From assembly GCA_036337765.1 (NCBI GenBank), contig JAYZDP010000042.1, positions 1-35,086 of the forward strand: 35,086 bases of DNA, written 5' to 3'. Each line of letters opens with the position of its first letter. The first letter of the stretch is position 1. The stretch comes from JAYZDP01 sp036337765. GTDB taxonomy: Bacteria > Acidobacteriota > Thermoanaerobaculia > Multivoradales > Multivoraceae. The notes beneath the pieces are model-generated. The model worked only from the letters and a program-made list of their open reading frames with translations, ran no database searches and had not been told where the DNA came from. This document shows positions 1 to 8,826 of this stretch, in pieces. The translations under genes were made by a program, and so were the position numbers.

Positions 1-382
1 CGCGGCGGGAGGCGTCGGGGCGGAAGCTGGCTCCGTGGTCGGAGGTGAGGATGACCATTGCTTCTTCGAAAACGCCGAGATCACGGAGCCTCTCGAAGAG
101 CTCGCCGGTCAGCGCGTCGAGGGCCTGGGTCTGCAGTAGCAATCGGTAGTACGCCGCCGCCACGAGCCCTTCATCCGGGCCCCAGAAGTCCTCGCGCACC
201 AGCCCGGGCACTTCACGACGATCGTTGTAGCGCGATCCGGAAGGGAGGTGCTCCCAGGGAAGGTGCGGGAGCATGGTGTGGAGGTAGACGAGCGATGGCC
301 GCTCCGACGCTCGAAGCCCCTGCGTGAATCGGCGAAACGAGAGGACTCGGTTGTCTCCCCAGACGTCTCGGCCGCCGTCGCG
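1..382 (-). pseudogene. C-terminal part of alkaline-phosphatase-superfamily (sulfatase-like) protein, downstream of an in-frame stop; cut by window edge
   Basis: Reading the minus strand in the same frame as the ORF at 383-1390, the 382 bases after its TAG stop stay open to the window edge and clearly encode protein. Visible segments are TMLPHLPWEHLPSGSRY and, near the edge, MVILTSDHGA, the SDHG metal-binding motif of the sulfatase/phosphodiesterase superfamily. These are the parts the upstream ORF lacks, so the two pieces are one gene split by a stop codon. The true 3' end lies outside the window. Internal ATG codons exist, but none has a convincing ribosome binding site, so separate translation is doubtful. 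Confidence 0.75.
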
Positions 383-1390
383 CTACGCGCCGAAGATTCC
401 CGGGGCTCGCCAGAAGCCTCCCCAGGTCGAGTCGACCTGCGGAAGCGCGCCGCGCCAGCCGGTGGGCAGAACCCGATGCAGCCAGACGGCGACGAGATCG
501 GCCGCGAGCCGCGTGGCGGAGCCGTCGCTCTCACTGGCGGGCCGCTTTGCGCGAGGCGGTACGAGGTCGCTGACCTGCTGCCGGGCCTGGATGTCATGGG
601 TCTCGGCGACGAGGGTGAACAGGTTGTCGGGGAAGGTGGAGAGGTTGGGGGCGGCGGCTCTTTCGGCCGGCGGGTAGCGGCCGCTGAGCAGGGCCGGGAT
701 CGCCAAATTCGTGTGAGCGGCAACCGTGGTCGTTTGCCGAAACCAGTGGGCCTGCGCGGCGAAGGCACCGAAGGTGGAAAACAAATCGTTACGCAGGTCC
801 AGATTCTCGTCTATGAGCGCATGGGAGGGGAGCTCGTCGAAGACGACGAGGACCAGAGGCACGGGTGCGATCTCGACCGGGCGGCCGTGTGGGGCTGCGG
901 GTAGAAGGACGCTGCGCGGACCGGGAGAAGTCAGAAAGAGGGCCGGCACGATCACGGTCGCGCACCCGAGAATCGAGACGAACGATCGGGTGATGGCCGA
1001 GCGTTCGAACAGCACGCCGAGGGCCGCGGCGATGACGAGCGCCGCACCGGTGACCACCCATGGGCCGACGAGGCTTACCTTCGAGAAGGACTGCAGGATG
1101 AGTGTCGCGGTCAGCAGCGCGAGCGTCGCGGCAAGGAACCCTCGTCTACGTTTCTCTCCGCCGAGACCGACGGCTGCGATCAGAAGATAGAGCGCGGCGG
1201 GGATCGCCGCGCTACAGGTCGCGACGAGGGCGAGGAGCCCGGCCCGATCGAGGCGGGCGGCGCTGAGAAAAGCGGCGTCACGGGCGATGAGGTCGTAGAT
1301 CGGCTGTGCCACGGCCAGCGCCCAAAGACCCCCCAGCTGAAGGGCCTCGAAGAGAAAGGTCCGTTTCCCGGAGGCTGGGCGCTCGGACAC
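383..1390 (-). CDS. N-terminal half of a membrane-anchored sulfatase/phosphatase-like protein, ended by an in-frame TAG
   Basis: 335 residues from a GTG start. The first ~150 residues contain about four hydrophobic membrane segments, including FLFEALQLGGLWALAVAQP. A periplasmic domain then begins with VPLVLVVFDELPS, whose Asp matches the first metal ligand of the alkaline-phosphatase superfamily, followed by HTNLAIPALLSGRYPP, the usual region near the nucleophile. I see no C-x-P-S-R sulfatase signature, so the exact activity is unknown. The protein ends abruptly at IFGA with TAG (383-385), before the SDHG motif that lies in frame downstream. Full-length relatives carry both halves in one chain, so this is probably a nonfunctional truncated product. 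It diverges from the MaoC gene. Confidence 0.72.
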   Translation of the reverse strand: MSERPASGKRTFLFEALQLGGLWALAVAQPIYDLIARDAAFLSAARLDRAGLLALVATCSAAIPAALYLLIAAVGLGGEKRRRGFLAATLALLTATLILQSFSKVSLVGPWVVTGAALVIAAALGVLFERSAITRSFVSILGCATVIVPALFLTSPGPRSVLLPAAPHGRPVEIAPVPLVLVVFDELPSHALIDENLDLRNDLFSTFGAFAAQAHWFRQTTTVAAHTNLAIPALLSGRYPPAERAAAPNLSTFPDNLFTLVAETHDIQARQQVSDLVPPRAKRPASESDGSATRLAADLVAVWLHRVLPTGWRGALPQVDSTWGGFWRAPGIFGA

Positions 1391-1445
1391 CCCCAGACGT
1401 TACACTGGCCGGTCTTCGGACCCAACCAGGAGGAGCTCAATCGCG

Positions 1446-1934
1446 ATGTCGGACGTACTTCAGGCTGCCCACGACCTACTGCACGACCACATCGGCAACC
1501 AACAGCCGGCTACGGACTGGTTTACGGTCACCCAAGACCAGATCGATCAGTTTGCCGACGTCACGATGGACCACCAGTGGATCCACGTCGACACGGACCG
1601 GGCAAAAGACGGGCCCTTCGGAACCACGATCGCCCACGGCCACCTCACTCTCTCGATTATGGGGCACCTGCCAAGCCGGCCTGCCGGCGCATCGACTCAG
1701 GACACAGGTCTGCCGAAGCTCGAGGGCCAGAAGATGGGGATCAACTACGGCTTCGACCGGGTGCGCTTTCCGTCGCCGGTGAAGGTCGGGTCGCGGGTGC
1801 GTGCGCATCGGACGCTGAAGCGGGTCGAGATCAAGGGCGGCATGATCGAAGCCATGCACGAGGTGGTGGTGGAGATCGACGGCCAGGACAAGCCCGCGTG
1901 TGTCGCGGAGAGTGTCAGCCGCATGGTGTTTTGA
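1446..1934 (+). CDS. MaoC-family (NodN-like) acyl-CoA/ACP dehydratase
   Basis: 162 residues, hot-dog fold. The MaoC/hydratase-2 motif is clear: a conserved Asp and His in VTMDHQWIHVD, followed by the glycine turn GTTIAHGHLTLS. The length fits single-domain NodN-like MaoC proteins. Such enzymes hydrate enoyl-CoA or enoyl-ACP thioesters; the substrate cannot be told from sequence. The ATG start has a strong ribosome binding site (AGGAGGAG) about 8 bases upstream. It is transcribed away from the broken sulfatase-like gene and converges with the amidase gene, with only ten bases between stops. The nearby CoA-transferase, acyl-CoA dehydrogenases and thiolase-like gene make acyl-CoA metabolism the likely context. 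Confidence 0.88.
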   Translation: MSDVLQAAHDLLHDHIGNQQPATDWFTVTQDQIDQFADVTMDHQWIHVDTDRAKDGPFGTTIAHGHLTLSIMGHLPSRPAGASTQDTGLPKLEGQKMGINYGFDRVRFPSPVKVGSRVRAHRTLKRVEIKGGMIEAMHEVVVEIDGQDKPACVAESVSRMVF

Positions 1935-1944
1935 AAACGCCCGT

Positions 1945-3357
1945 TCAGACCTCGGGGTGGAGATGGTGCCAGCCCGTGGCTTGCTCGTAGGTGTGCGCGA
2001 TGCGGCACAGGGTCGGTTCGGTGAGCTGGTCCCCGAGCAGTTGGATTGTGTACGGCACGCCATGCGGACTCTGTCCGCAGGGTAGCGAGATCGTCGGCGT
2101 CCCCGCGAAGTCGGCGGGGGCCGTGAAGTGGAACTGGATGTGTTCCAGGATCACCGCCAGATCCTTCATTCCGCCGTAGAGCAGGCCCGGGCGAACTCGA
2201 AACGGGGCCCCACCCGGCGGGGCGACGACAGCATCGACGCTGGAGAGCACTTCCCGGAAACTGCGGTTGAAGTCGTCGCGGACTTCAGTTTGGGCGGCGT
2301 AGGTCTCGGGCGTAACTCGAGCCCCGCGCTCGAGGAAGTCGCGGAAGAATTCCCCGTATTCGTCGGCACGGGAGGGAAACGTGGAGGAGTGTGCCGCACA
2401 GGCCTCGCGCGAGCAGATCTTCATCCAGGCGTTCACCTGATCGGGGCCGAACCGCGGCAGTTCGATCTCGACGACTTCGGCCCCGAGGGCGTCGAACTTG
2501 CCGAGTGCCGCCTCGATCGCCGTCACGAGCCCTGGCTCGGTGCCGTCTGTCGCGTAGCCGCGGTCGCACCCGAGACGGGCACCGACGATACCGTCGCCGA
2601 GCCGCTCTGAGATCCGAAGTGGAGGCGTTTCCAGGCTCGTGGCGTCTTCGGGATCGTGGCCGGCGATGGCCTCTAGAAGCGCAGCCACGTCGGCCACTCG
2701 GCGGCCCATCGGCCCCACGTGGTCCAGGCTCTCCGCGAGCGCCAGCACACCGTAGCGGCTGACGAGCCCGTAGGTCGGCTTCAGTCCGACGATGCCGTTC
2801 GCCATCGTGGGACAGCGGATCGATCCACCCGTGTCGGTGCCGAGTGCCGCGAAGCACAGCCCGGCAGCGACCGCGACCCCCGAACCGCTCGAGGAAGATC
2901 CCGGCCACAGGTCGTCACCCCAGGGGTTGGTGGGAATCGGAAATGAGCGGTGGTAGCCGCGCATGGCGCCCTCGGTGAGCGAGAGCTTGCCAATGAGCAC
3001 GGCTCCGGCCTCGGCGAGCTTGGCGACCGCCGTGCTGTCGAAGCCGGGACGAAAGTCGCGCCGGAAAGCTTGCCCGCCCATGGTCGGTACACCGCGTGTG
3101 AAGCAGAGATCCTTCACGCCTACGGGGATGCCGTGAAGCGGTCCGAGGTAGCGGCCGGCCTCGATCTCTTCTTCGGCACGCGACGCGGCATCGAGGGCGG
3201 ACTCGGCCATCACCGTGGCGTAGCTGTGCAGCCGACCGTCGACCTGATCGATGCGCTCGAGCAGCGCTCGCGTCAGCTCGACCGGCGAGAGCTGCCGCGA
3301 TTCGATCCGCGCGGCCGTCTCGCAGAGGCCGTCGAAGAACGTCGTTGGGTCCGTCAA
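1945..3357 (-). CDS. Amidase-signature-family amidohydrolase
   Basis: 470 residues, the usual size for GatA-like amidases. The Ser-cisSer-Lys triad is visible: Lys82 in IPVGVKD, the serine-rich PGSSSSGSG stretch at 152-160 holding the cis-Ser, and nucleophile Ser179 in GTDTGGSIR. These enzymes hydrolyse linear amides; GatA homologues are glutamine amidases, but no gatB or gatC is nearby, so a stand-alone amidase is more likely. There is no signal peptide, so it should be cytoplasmic. The start is a TTG (TTGACGGACCC) without a strong ribosome binding site; the first ATG lies far inside the domain. It follows the molybdoenzyme gene by 20 bases on the same strand, so the two probably share a transcript. 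Confidence 0.9.
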   Translation of the reverse strand: MTDPTTFFDGLCETAARIESRQLSPVELTRALLERIDQVDGRLHSYATVMAESALDAASRAEEEIEAGRYLGPLHGIPVGVKDLCFTRGVPTMGGQAFRRDFRPGFDSTAVAKLAEAGAVLIGKLSLTEGAMRGYHRSFPIPTNPWGDDLWPGSSSSGSGVAVAAGLCFAALGTDTGGSIRCPTMANGIVGLKPTYGLVSRYGVLALAESLDHVGPMGRRVADVAALLEAIAGHDPEDATSLETPPLRISERLGDGIVGARLGCDRGYATDGTEPGLVTAIEAALGKFDALGAEVVEIELPRFGPDQVNAWMKICSREACAAHSSTFPSRADEYGEFFRDFLERGARVTPETYAAQTEVRDDFNRSFREVLSSVDAVVAPPGGAPFRVRPGLLYGGMKDLAVILEHIQFHFTAPADFAGTPTISLPCGQSPHGVPYTIQLLGDQLTEPTLCRIAHTYEQATGWHHLHPEV

Positions 3358-3377
3358 AGTGCTGGAATCGCCGACGG

Positions 3378-4553
3378 CTAACCGACCTGGAAGCGCCGCG
3401 TGATCTGACCGTTCGACTCCCAGTAGGTGAGCTTGCTCTCCACCACCGGATCTTCGGCTTCGGGCTGCGTCATGCCGTTGGCGTCGGTCGCCCGGGCGGT
3501 GATCGTGTGCTCGCCGGCGCCGAGATCGCCCAGATCAGCGTGCCAGAACTTCCACGCGTGCCGGTCGTTCGCACCCCGATCGATGGTCGCCTGTCGCCAG
3601 CTACCGCCGTCGACGCGGACCTCGACCCGGTCGATGGGCCGGCCCCAGGCTGCGCCGTAGACGTGGTAGCTATCGTCGCCGCGGGTGACCCTACCGGGTA
3701 CCGAGGCGAGCAGGCTGCGGCCCACGACCTTCTGGGTGAAGACCGAGTCGCCGCCGTCGCGCGGCTCCTCGCGCACGGTGACGTAGTCGCGCGCCATGAA
3801 GCGGCCGGCGTAGCGCGTCGTCCAGACCTCGATCCGGTCGAGCCACTTGACGTTGGCGATCCCGAACCAGCCTGGGGCGAGGAGGCGAACGGGAAAGCCG
3901 TGCGCGGTCGGCAGCGGCTCGCCGTTCATCTCGTAGCAGAGCAGGATCTCGGGATCGAGTGCATCGTCGAGCGACATGCTGCGCGCGAAGTTCTGCGGCA
4001 CTTGCTGGCGACCGAACTCTTCCTCGCCGGCGTCGCGACCGTAGAAGACGACCTCGATGCCGTCGTCCAGTGCACCGGCACGCTCGAGGATGGGAGCGAG
4101 CGGTGTACCCGCCCAGTGTGCATTGCCGATGCCGGCAACGAACCAAGGGAAGCCGCGGTTACCTGCGCACTCGAGGGTGAACGTGACTTCCTTTCGCGGC
4201 AGGGCCTTGATGTCGGCGAGGCTGAGGGCTTGCGGGCTGCGCACCTTCCCCTGGATGCTTAGGCGGTACGTGGCTGGGTCGATCTCTGGCTGGTCGTAGT
4301 GGGCGACCTTGAAGAAATCGGCCGTGGGCGTGATCCAGTCGTTGAGCTCCGCCCAGGAAAAGCTGTTGAGCTCGCCGAGCGCGGGCTGCGGCGGCTCGGG
4401 TGTCGGATCGAGAAACGGCACCACCGCCTCGCCGGTGCTACCTGGCCAGACCTGCGCGAAAAGCCCCCGGTCGAAGAGGTGCAGGACCACGAGGCTCGTA
4501 CCGCCGCGAGCCAGCAGCTCGCGTCGCGTCATCGAAGTCGATGTGCGTTTCAT
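3378..4553 (-). CDS. Tat-exported sulfite-oxidase-family molybdopterin oxidoreductase
   Basis: 391 residues. The ATG at 4553 has a strong ribosome binding site (GGAGGAG) and places a twin-arginine signal (MTRRELLARGG, residues 8-18) at the N-terminus; the open frame runs further upstream but would then overlap the divergent CoA-transferase gene. The sulfite-oxidase fold follows, with the molybdenum-ligand Cys129 in FTLECAGNRG, the HGFPVRLLAPGWFG segment, and a C-terminal Ig-like dimerisation domain. The family includes sulfite dehydrogenases (SorA, SoxC) and related enzymes, so the true substrate is uncertain. No haem domain is fused and no cytochrome is adjacent, so the electron acceptor is unknown. 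It probably heads an operon with the amidase. Confidence 0.9.
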   Translation of the reverse strand: MKRTSTSMTRRELLARGGTSLVVLHLFDRGLFAQVWPGSTGEAVVPFLDPTPEPPQPALGELNSFSWAELNDWITPTADFFKVAHYDQPEIDPATYRLSIQGKVRSPQALSLADIKALPRKEVTFTLECAGNRGFPWFVAGIGNAHWAGTPLAPILERAGALDDGIEVVFYGRDAGEEEFGRQQVPQNFARSMSLDDALDPEILLCYEMNGEPLPTAHGFPVRLLAPGWFGIANVKWLDRIEVWTTRYAGRFMARDYVTVREEPRDGGDSVFTQKVVGRSLLASVPGRVTRGDDSYHVYGAAWGRPIDRVEVRVDGGSWRQATIDRGANDRHAWKFWHADLGDLGAGEHTITARATDANGMTQPEAEDPVVESKLTYWESNGQITRRFQVG

Positions 4554-4656
4554 CCTTCTCCTCCCACGGTCGAGATCGCTGAGCAGACGGCAGGCTAGCA
4601 CGGGGATCTGGGGCGCTAGCTGGCCGACGAGGCGGCATTCTCCTAGGCTATGCGGC

Positions 4657-5772
4657 GTGCTCGAAGGTCTGAAGGTGCTGGAGCTCGCCAACATCCTGGC
4701 GGGGCCGACGGTTGGGCAGTTCTGTGCCGAGCTGGGCGCGGATGTGATCAAGGTCGAGCAGCCCGGCGCCGGGGATCCGACGCGAGGTTGGCGGTTGGCG
4801 AGTGAGTCACCGGATGAGAACTCCGCCGACTTCTCGTGCACGAACTGGGGCAAACGATCCATCGCACTCGACCTCAAAGAGGATCGCGAGATTCTGATGA
4901 AGCTGATCAAGCGCGCCGATGTGCTGATCGTCGGTTACAAGCCCGGCGACGAAGTCAAGTTCGGCATCGACTACGAGAGCGTCTCGGCCATCAACGCGCG
5001 AGCCATCTATCTGCAGCTGACCGCCTACGGCACCGACGACCCTCGGCCGGGGTTCGACGCGATCATCCAGGCGGAAAGCGGCTTCACGTACCTCAACGGC
5101 GAGTCCGCGGGCGATCCGGTCAAGATGCCAGTCGCGCTCGTGGATGTGCTGGCGGCGCACCAGCTGAAGGAGGGCCTCCTTCTCGCTCTGCTGAGGCGGG
5201 AGCGCAGCGGCGAAGGAGCCTATGTGGCCACGTCGCTTTTGGCGGCCGCGACCGCTTCGCTCGCCAACCAGGCCACCAACTACTTGGTGGCCGACACGAT
5301 TCCGCAGCGGATGGGATCGGAGCACCCGAACATCGTGCCCTACGGCACCATCTTCGAAACCGGTGACGGAACGTCGTTCGTCGTCGCCATCGGCACCGAG
5401 CGACAGTTCCGAACCTTTCTCGGCCTAACCGACCTCGAAGAGCTTGGCGATGACGATCGCTTCTCGACCAACCAGGCGCGCGTTACCCATCGCGACGCAC
5501 TCAACGAGCGGCTGCGGGAGCGGCTGGGTCAGCTGTCGGGCCGCGAGCTGGCGGAGAAGATGCGCCGCGCGAAGGTGCCCTTCGGCTTCGTCAACGACAT
5601 GGAGGCGGTCTTCGCGCAACCTCAGAGTCGGCGCCAGCTCTTTGCCGGCGGTCGAGGCCTACGATCGATTTCGATCGGCGGCACGATTGAAGGGCGCGGC
5701 AAGCTTTCGCCTCCGCCACGGCTCGACGAGCATCGTGCCGAGATTCTGGCCGAGCTGGAGGGCGAATCGTGA
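4657..5772 (+). CDS. Family III CoA-transferase (CaiB/BaiF type)
   Basis: 371 residues from GTG at 4657, just before VLEGLKVLELANILAGP, the canonical family N-terminus (L.vLdlt..laGP). The longer open frame upstream runs antisense to the molybdoenzyme and is not coding. Other family marks are GADVIKVEQPGAGDPTR, NWGKRSIALDLK, and the Asp in RPGFDAIIQAESG that aligns with the catalytic aspartate forming the acyl-enzyme intermediate. These enzymes move CoA between carboxylic acids; donor and acceptor cannot be predicted. The length is slightly below the 390-400 residues common in the family. Its stop overlaps the next start as GTGA, so it is translationally coupled to the HAD gene. Confidence 0.92.
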   Translation: MLEGLKVLELANILAGPTVGQFCAELGADVIKVEQPGAGDPTRGWRLASESPDENSADFSCTNWGKRSIALDLKEDREILMKLIKRADVLIVGYKPGDEVKFGIDYESVSAINARAIYLQLTAYGTDDPRPGFDAIIQAESGFTYLNGESAGDPVKMPVALVDVLAAHQLKEGLLLALLRRERSGEGAYVATSLLAAATASLANQATNYLVADTIPQRMGSEHPNIVPYGTIFETGDGTSFVVAIGTERQFRTFLGLTDLEELGDDDRFSTNQARVTHRDALNERLRERLGQLSGRELAEKMRRAKVPFGFVNDMEAVFAQPQSRRQLFAGGRGLRSISIGGTIEGRGKLSPPPRLDEHRAEILAELEGES

Positions 5773-6389
5773 CCCGGTCGGCGGTTCTGTTCGACATGGG
5801 GAGCGTCTTGATCGGTTGGGAGGCGCGGCCTCCGTATCGCGCCCACTTCGATTCAGAGGAGGCGCTCACAGGGTTCTTAGGTGGGACCTTTCGCGAGATC
5901 TACGATGCCGTTCACGATGGTGACGGATCGGTCGCCGAATGCCTGGCTCCAGTGCGGCGACGCCGCCCCGAGGCGCATGATCTGATCGATGTCTACGAGG
6001 GTTGGGGCGCTTTCATTACCGGGGTGATGGAGGACTCAGTCGCCGTGGTCCGCGATCTTCACCGTCGCGGGGTGCCCCTGTATGGGCTGAGTAACTGGCC
6101 GGCGCAGACCTGGCCACCCACACGCGTGGTTGCCGACGAAGGGAACGACTACGCCTTCCTCGACCTCTTCGAGGACATCTGGATCTCGGGTGAGCACAAG
6201 CTTCGCAAGCCCGATCCGGCGAGCTACCGCTCTGCTCTGGAGCGTTTCGGACTCGAAGCGCGAGAAGCGGTCTTCGTCGACGACCTGCCACACAACGTCG
6301 AGGCCGCGCGTGAGTTCGGCATCCACGCCATCCACTTCACCGATGCGCCCACCCTCCGGATCGAGCTCGAATCGCTGGCACTACTCTAG
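5769..6389 (+). CDS. HAD-superfamily hydrolase (haloacid dehalogenase-like)
   Basis: 206 residues. All four HAD motifs are visible: motif I LFDMGSVLI with nucleophile Asp9, motif II GLSNW, motif III Lys in HKLRKPDP, and motif IV VFVDDLPHNVEAA. The second Asp usual in HAD phosphatase motif I is Gly here, as in dehalogenase and YihX-like branches, so general phosphatase activity should not be assumed. The cap is a small helical insert between motifs I and II. The GTG start overlaps the stop of the CoA-transferase gene in GTGA. Its own TAG stop shares a CTAG palindrome with the stop of the convergent amidohydrolase gene. Confidence 0.9.
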   Translation: MTRSAVLFDMGSVLIGWEARPPYRAHFDSEEALTGFLGGTFREIYDAVHDGDGSVAECLAPVRRRRPEAHDLIDVYEGWGAFITGVMEDSVAVVRDLHRRGVPLYGLSNWPAQTWPPTRVVADEGNDYAFLDLFEDIWISGEHKLRKPDPASYRSALERFGLEAREAVFVDDLPHNVEAAREFGIHAIHFTDAPTLRIELESLALL

Positions 6390-7393
6390 ATTCGATACAC
6401 ACGCGCGGCAGTGCCGTAGTACATCGCGTGCTTCTCGTCGGCAGAGAACCCCGAAACGATCTTCTTCAGCCCATTCCAGAGCACCGGGTACGAGATCGAG
6501 AGCTTGTCGACCGGGAAGTTACTTTCGAACATGCAACGATCGGGGCCGAAGCACTCGATCGCATGCAGGTAGTAGCGCTGTTGCGCCTCGGCGAACTCGT
6601 CGGAGGTCGGAGGGCGCTCGGCAACGTCCCAACCGAAGCCGTTGTCAGGCATTGCGAGGCCGCCTAACTTCGCCACCACGTTGGGACACGCCGCCGCGAT
6701 CGCGGCGATGTCGTCGCTCCACTGGGCGAAGATCTCCTCCTGTCTGCCGGCGTAGGCGCCGACGCCCAACGGCGTGCCGAAGTGATCAAGGACCATCGTC
6801 GTCTCGGGTACTGCCTGGGCCAGCTTGAGGAAGTCTCGGTTCTGGTGGTGGAAGTGCCAGGTGTCATACGTGTAGCCGAGCCGACCCAAGGTGCGGACGC
6901 CGGTGCGAAAGTCCGCCTCCGAGTACGGGCAAGGCCGGCCGCGACCCGGGTTCGTGAGCGAACCAGTCGCGTCGGAGGGACCGGCGTGGCGGATGCCGCG
7001 AAAGAGCCCATTGCCGGCCTCCTCGTGCGCCATGAGCACCTCCTCGGCAGCCTCGCCGAGCAGCATGTTGGCGTGGCTGACGATCGCCGCGATCGTGGCC
7101 TTGCCCTCCGCCCTCGCGCTTTCGGCGGCGACCGCGGCGATGTACTCAGTCTCGCCGATCGGGCGCAGGTGCTCGGGCCCGTCTTCGCGGTAGCTCGAGT
7201 GGCAGTCGAGAAAGACCGTCTTCTCGACGTTGTGACCGGACTCGGTGTCTGCCCAGAGATCCTCGAGCTCATAGCGACCCCACATGGTCGCTGTCTTCCA
7301 AAGGTGGTGATGTGGGTCGATGATCGGCCGGTCGGGATCGATGATCTCTTCTCGGACCGAATCGAGCCACTCGGCTGATTTCGGCGTCGGCAT
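6386..7393 (-). CDS. Amidohydrolase family 2 TIM-barrel metal-dependent hydrolase
   Basis: 335 residues from ATG at 7393, preceded by GGGAG at a good distance. The N-terminal HxH metal site is IIDPHHHLW (His28 and His30). Further barrel residues include FRGIRHAG, TYDTWHFHHQN, MVLDHFGTP and the C-terminal FESNFPVDK, whose region carries the conserved barrel acid. This pattern belongs to the amidohydrolase-2 group that includes 2-pyrone-4,6-dicarboxylate lactonase and fuconolactonase-like lactonases; I cannot name the substrate. There is no signal peptide. It converges with the HAD gene, the two stops overlapping at CTAG. Confidence 0.9.
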   Translation of the reverse strand: MPTPKSAEWLDSVREEIIDPDRPIIDPHHHLWKTATMWGRYELEDLWADTESGHNVEKTVFLDCHSSYREDGPEHLRPIGETEYIAAVAAESARAEGKATIAAIVSHANMLLGEAAEEVLMAHEEAGNGLFRGIRHAGPSDATGSLTNPGRGRPCPYSEADFRTGVRTLGRLGYTYDTWHFHHQNRDFLKLAQAVPETTMVLDHFGTPLGVGAYAGRQEEIFAQWSDDIAAIAAACPNVVAKLGGLAMPDNGFGWDVAERPPTSDEFAEAQQRYYLHAIECFGPDRCMFESNFPVDKLSISYPVLWNGLKKIVSGFSADEKHAMYYGTAARVYRI

Positions 7394-7640
7394 GTGCAAT
7401 CTCCCGGAGTAATGAGAGAGGATACTCGTTCCACCCTGCTTCCGCGAGCCGACCTGAATGACACCTTTTCGCGCCGTTCTTGCCCTTCTGATGGTCGCTT
7501 TCGTGGTGCACCGGGCTGTTGCCACGCGCGCTGCCCGCGACGCCTAACGAGGCGTCGATTCGGTGATGTGTACACCGCCTACGCCTCCCGGACGGGCCGA
7601 TTGCTCCCACGGCTGCGAGGCCCTGTAAACTCCCGGGTCG
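7394..7640. other. Intergenic region with a tiny signal-peptide-like ORF and a short hairpin
   Basis: This 247-base gap separates the divergent amidohydrolase and KAS III-like genes and must hold their promoters, though I cannot mark them confidently. On the plus strand, 7458-7547 encodes 29 residues beginning MTPFRAVLALLMVAFVV and then stopping, which resembles a lone signal peptide or membrane anchor. It may be chance or the remnant of a lost gene. A perfect 7-bp inverted repeat (CGACGCC / GGCGTCG, 7538-7557) with a 6-base loop overlaps the end of that ORF and is not followed by a T run. Confidence 0.3.
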
Positions 7641-8816
7641 ATGTCTGAAGAGGGTCCCAGTCGAGTGACGCCAGGCCCGCAGCCGGCCGATGCGTCGCCG
7701 GACGTGCTGATCTCCGGCACGGGCCTCTTCACTCCCACAGATTCTATTTCGAACGAAGAGCTGGTCGAGGCGTACAACGCCTGGGTAGACCGTCAGAACG
7801 AGACCGATCGTGCGGCGATCGCGGCCGGAGAGAAGGAGGCGTTCGCCCACTCGAGTGCCGGGTTCGTGCAGTCCGCGTCGGGCATCCAGAGTCGCTACGT
7901 GATGGACCGCGAGGGCATTCTCGACCCGCGGGTGATGGCGCCTAGGCTGCGCGAGCGGTCGGACGACGAGCCGTCGATTCAATGTGAGATGGCCCTCGCC
8001 GCCGCCGATCAGGCGATGGGCGCTGCTGGCTGCGAGGGTGCCGAGATCGACTGCGTGCTCGTCGCCTGCTCCAACCTCGAGCGTCCGTATCCCGCCGTGG
8101 CCGTCGAGCTGCAGGAGCTGATCGGGGCTGGCGGTTGGGCCTACGACATGAACGTCGCCTGCTCCTCGGCGACCTTCGGTATCCAGGCCGGCGTCGATGC
8201 GCTGCGGGCCGGCAGCGCCGAGCGGGTTCTGGTCGTCAACCCGGAGATCTGCACTGGACATTTGAACTTCCGCGATCGCGACAGCCACTTCATCTTCGGC
8301 GACGCGTGCACGGCGGTCGTTTTGGAGCGGGCCAACGGCGCTGCGCCCTGCGACTCGTTCCGGGTCCTGGGCACCCGATTGGCGACCCGCTTCTCGAACA
8401 ACATCCGCAACAACTTCGGCTTCCTCAACCGGGCCCGCCCCGAGTCGATCGGTGGTGACGACAAGCTCTTCGTGCAGCAGGGGCGCAAGGTCTTCAAAGA
8501 GATCGTTCCCTTGGTCGCCGAGCTTGTCCTCGGCCACTTGTCTGAGCTCGGCATCGCGCCCGAGTCGCTGCGGCGCCTATGGCTGCACCAAGCCAACCTG
8601 GCCATGAACCAGCTGATTGCCAAGCGGGTCTTGGGGCGCGAGCCAAACGCCGCGGAGGCACCGGTGATCCTCGATCGCTACGCCAACACCAGTTCGGCGG
8701 GCTCCGTCATCGCATTCCACCAGAACCACGACGACCTCCAAGCGGGCGACCTCGGCCTGATCTGCTCGTTCGGAGCCGGCTACTCGGTCGGCAGTGTCGT
8801 CGTTCAGAGGGTATGA
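7641..8816 (+). CDS. Beta-ketoacyl-ACP synthase III-like condensing enzyme
   Basis: 391 residues, longer than classic FabH (about 320). The KAS III triad is present: Cys174 in NVACSSATFG, His316 in WLHQANL and Asn349 in RYANTSSAG; FGAGYSVG forms the C-terminal glycine loop. The extended N-terminus (LISGTGLFTPTDSISNEELVEAYN as its core) and an extra helical insertion resemble, from memory, the long KAS III type of Pseudomonas PA3286, which diverts acyl-CoAs into fatty acid synthesis. That assignment is an inference. Two acyl-CoA dehydrogenase genes follow on the same strand within a few bases, which suits a role at the acyl-CoA/acyl-ACP border. The ATG start has only a weak ribosome binding site. 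Confidence 0.88.
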   Translation: MSEEGPSRVTPGPQPADASPDVLISGTGLFTPTDSISNEELVEAYNAWVDRQNETDRAAIAAGEKEAFAHSSAGFVQSASGIQSRYVMDREGILDPRVMAPRLRERSDDEPSIQCEMALAAADQAMGAAGCEGAEIDCVLVACSNLERPYPAVAVELQELIGAGGWAYDMNVACSSATFGIQAGVDALRAGSAERVLVVNPEICTGHLNFRDRDSHFIFGDACTAVVLERANGAAPCDSFRVLGTRLATRFSNNIRNNFGFLNRARPESIGGDDKLFVQQGRKVFKEIVPLVAELVLGHLSELGIAPESLRRLWLHQANLAMNQLIAKRVLGREPNAAEAPVILDRYANTSSAGSVIAFHQNHDDLQAGDLGLICSFGAGYSVGSVVVQRV

Positions 8817-8826
8817 GGAGGGACTG

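Noticed and set aside
383..385. TAG as a recoded sense codon (pyrrolysine or amber read-through)
   Set aside because: TAG ends several apparently intact genes in this window, and no recoding machinery or special downstream element is visible; simple nonsense mutation is the shorter explanation.
3345..4262. 305-codon plus-strand open frame opposite the molybdoenzyme
   Set aside because: Antisense shadow: the minus-strand protein has Tat signal, Mo-ligand Cys and family motifs, while this frame has none.
7458..7547. 29-residue signal-peptide-like ORF as a real small protein
   Set aside because: There is no ribosome binding site, it stops straight after the hydrophobic stretch and it is too short to judge; kept only as a note on the intergenic region.
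7269..8537. 422-codon minus-strand open frame opposite the KAS III-like gene
   Set aside because: It is the mirror of a clearly conserved gene in GC-rich DNA, has no recognisable domain and low-complexity Arg/Gly/Asp composition.
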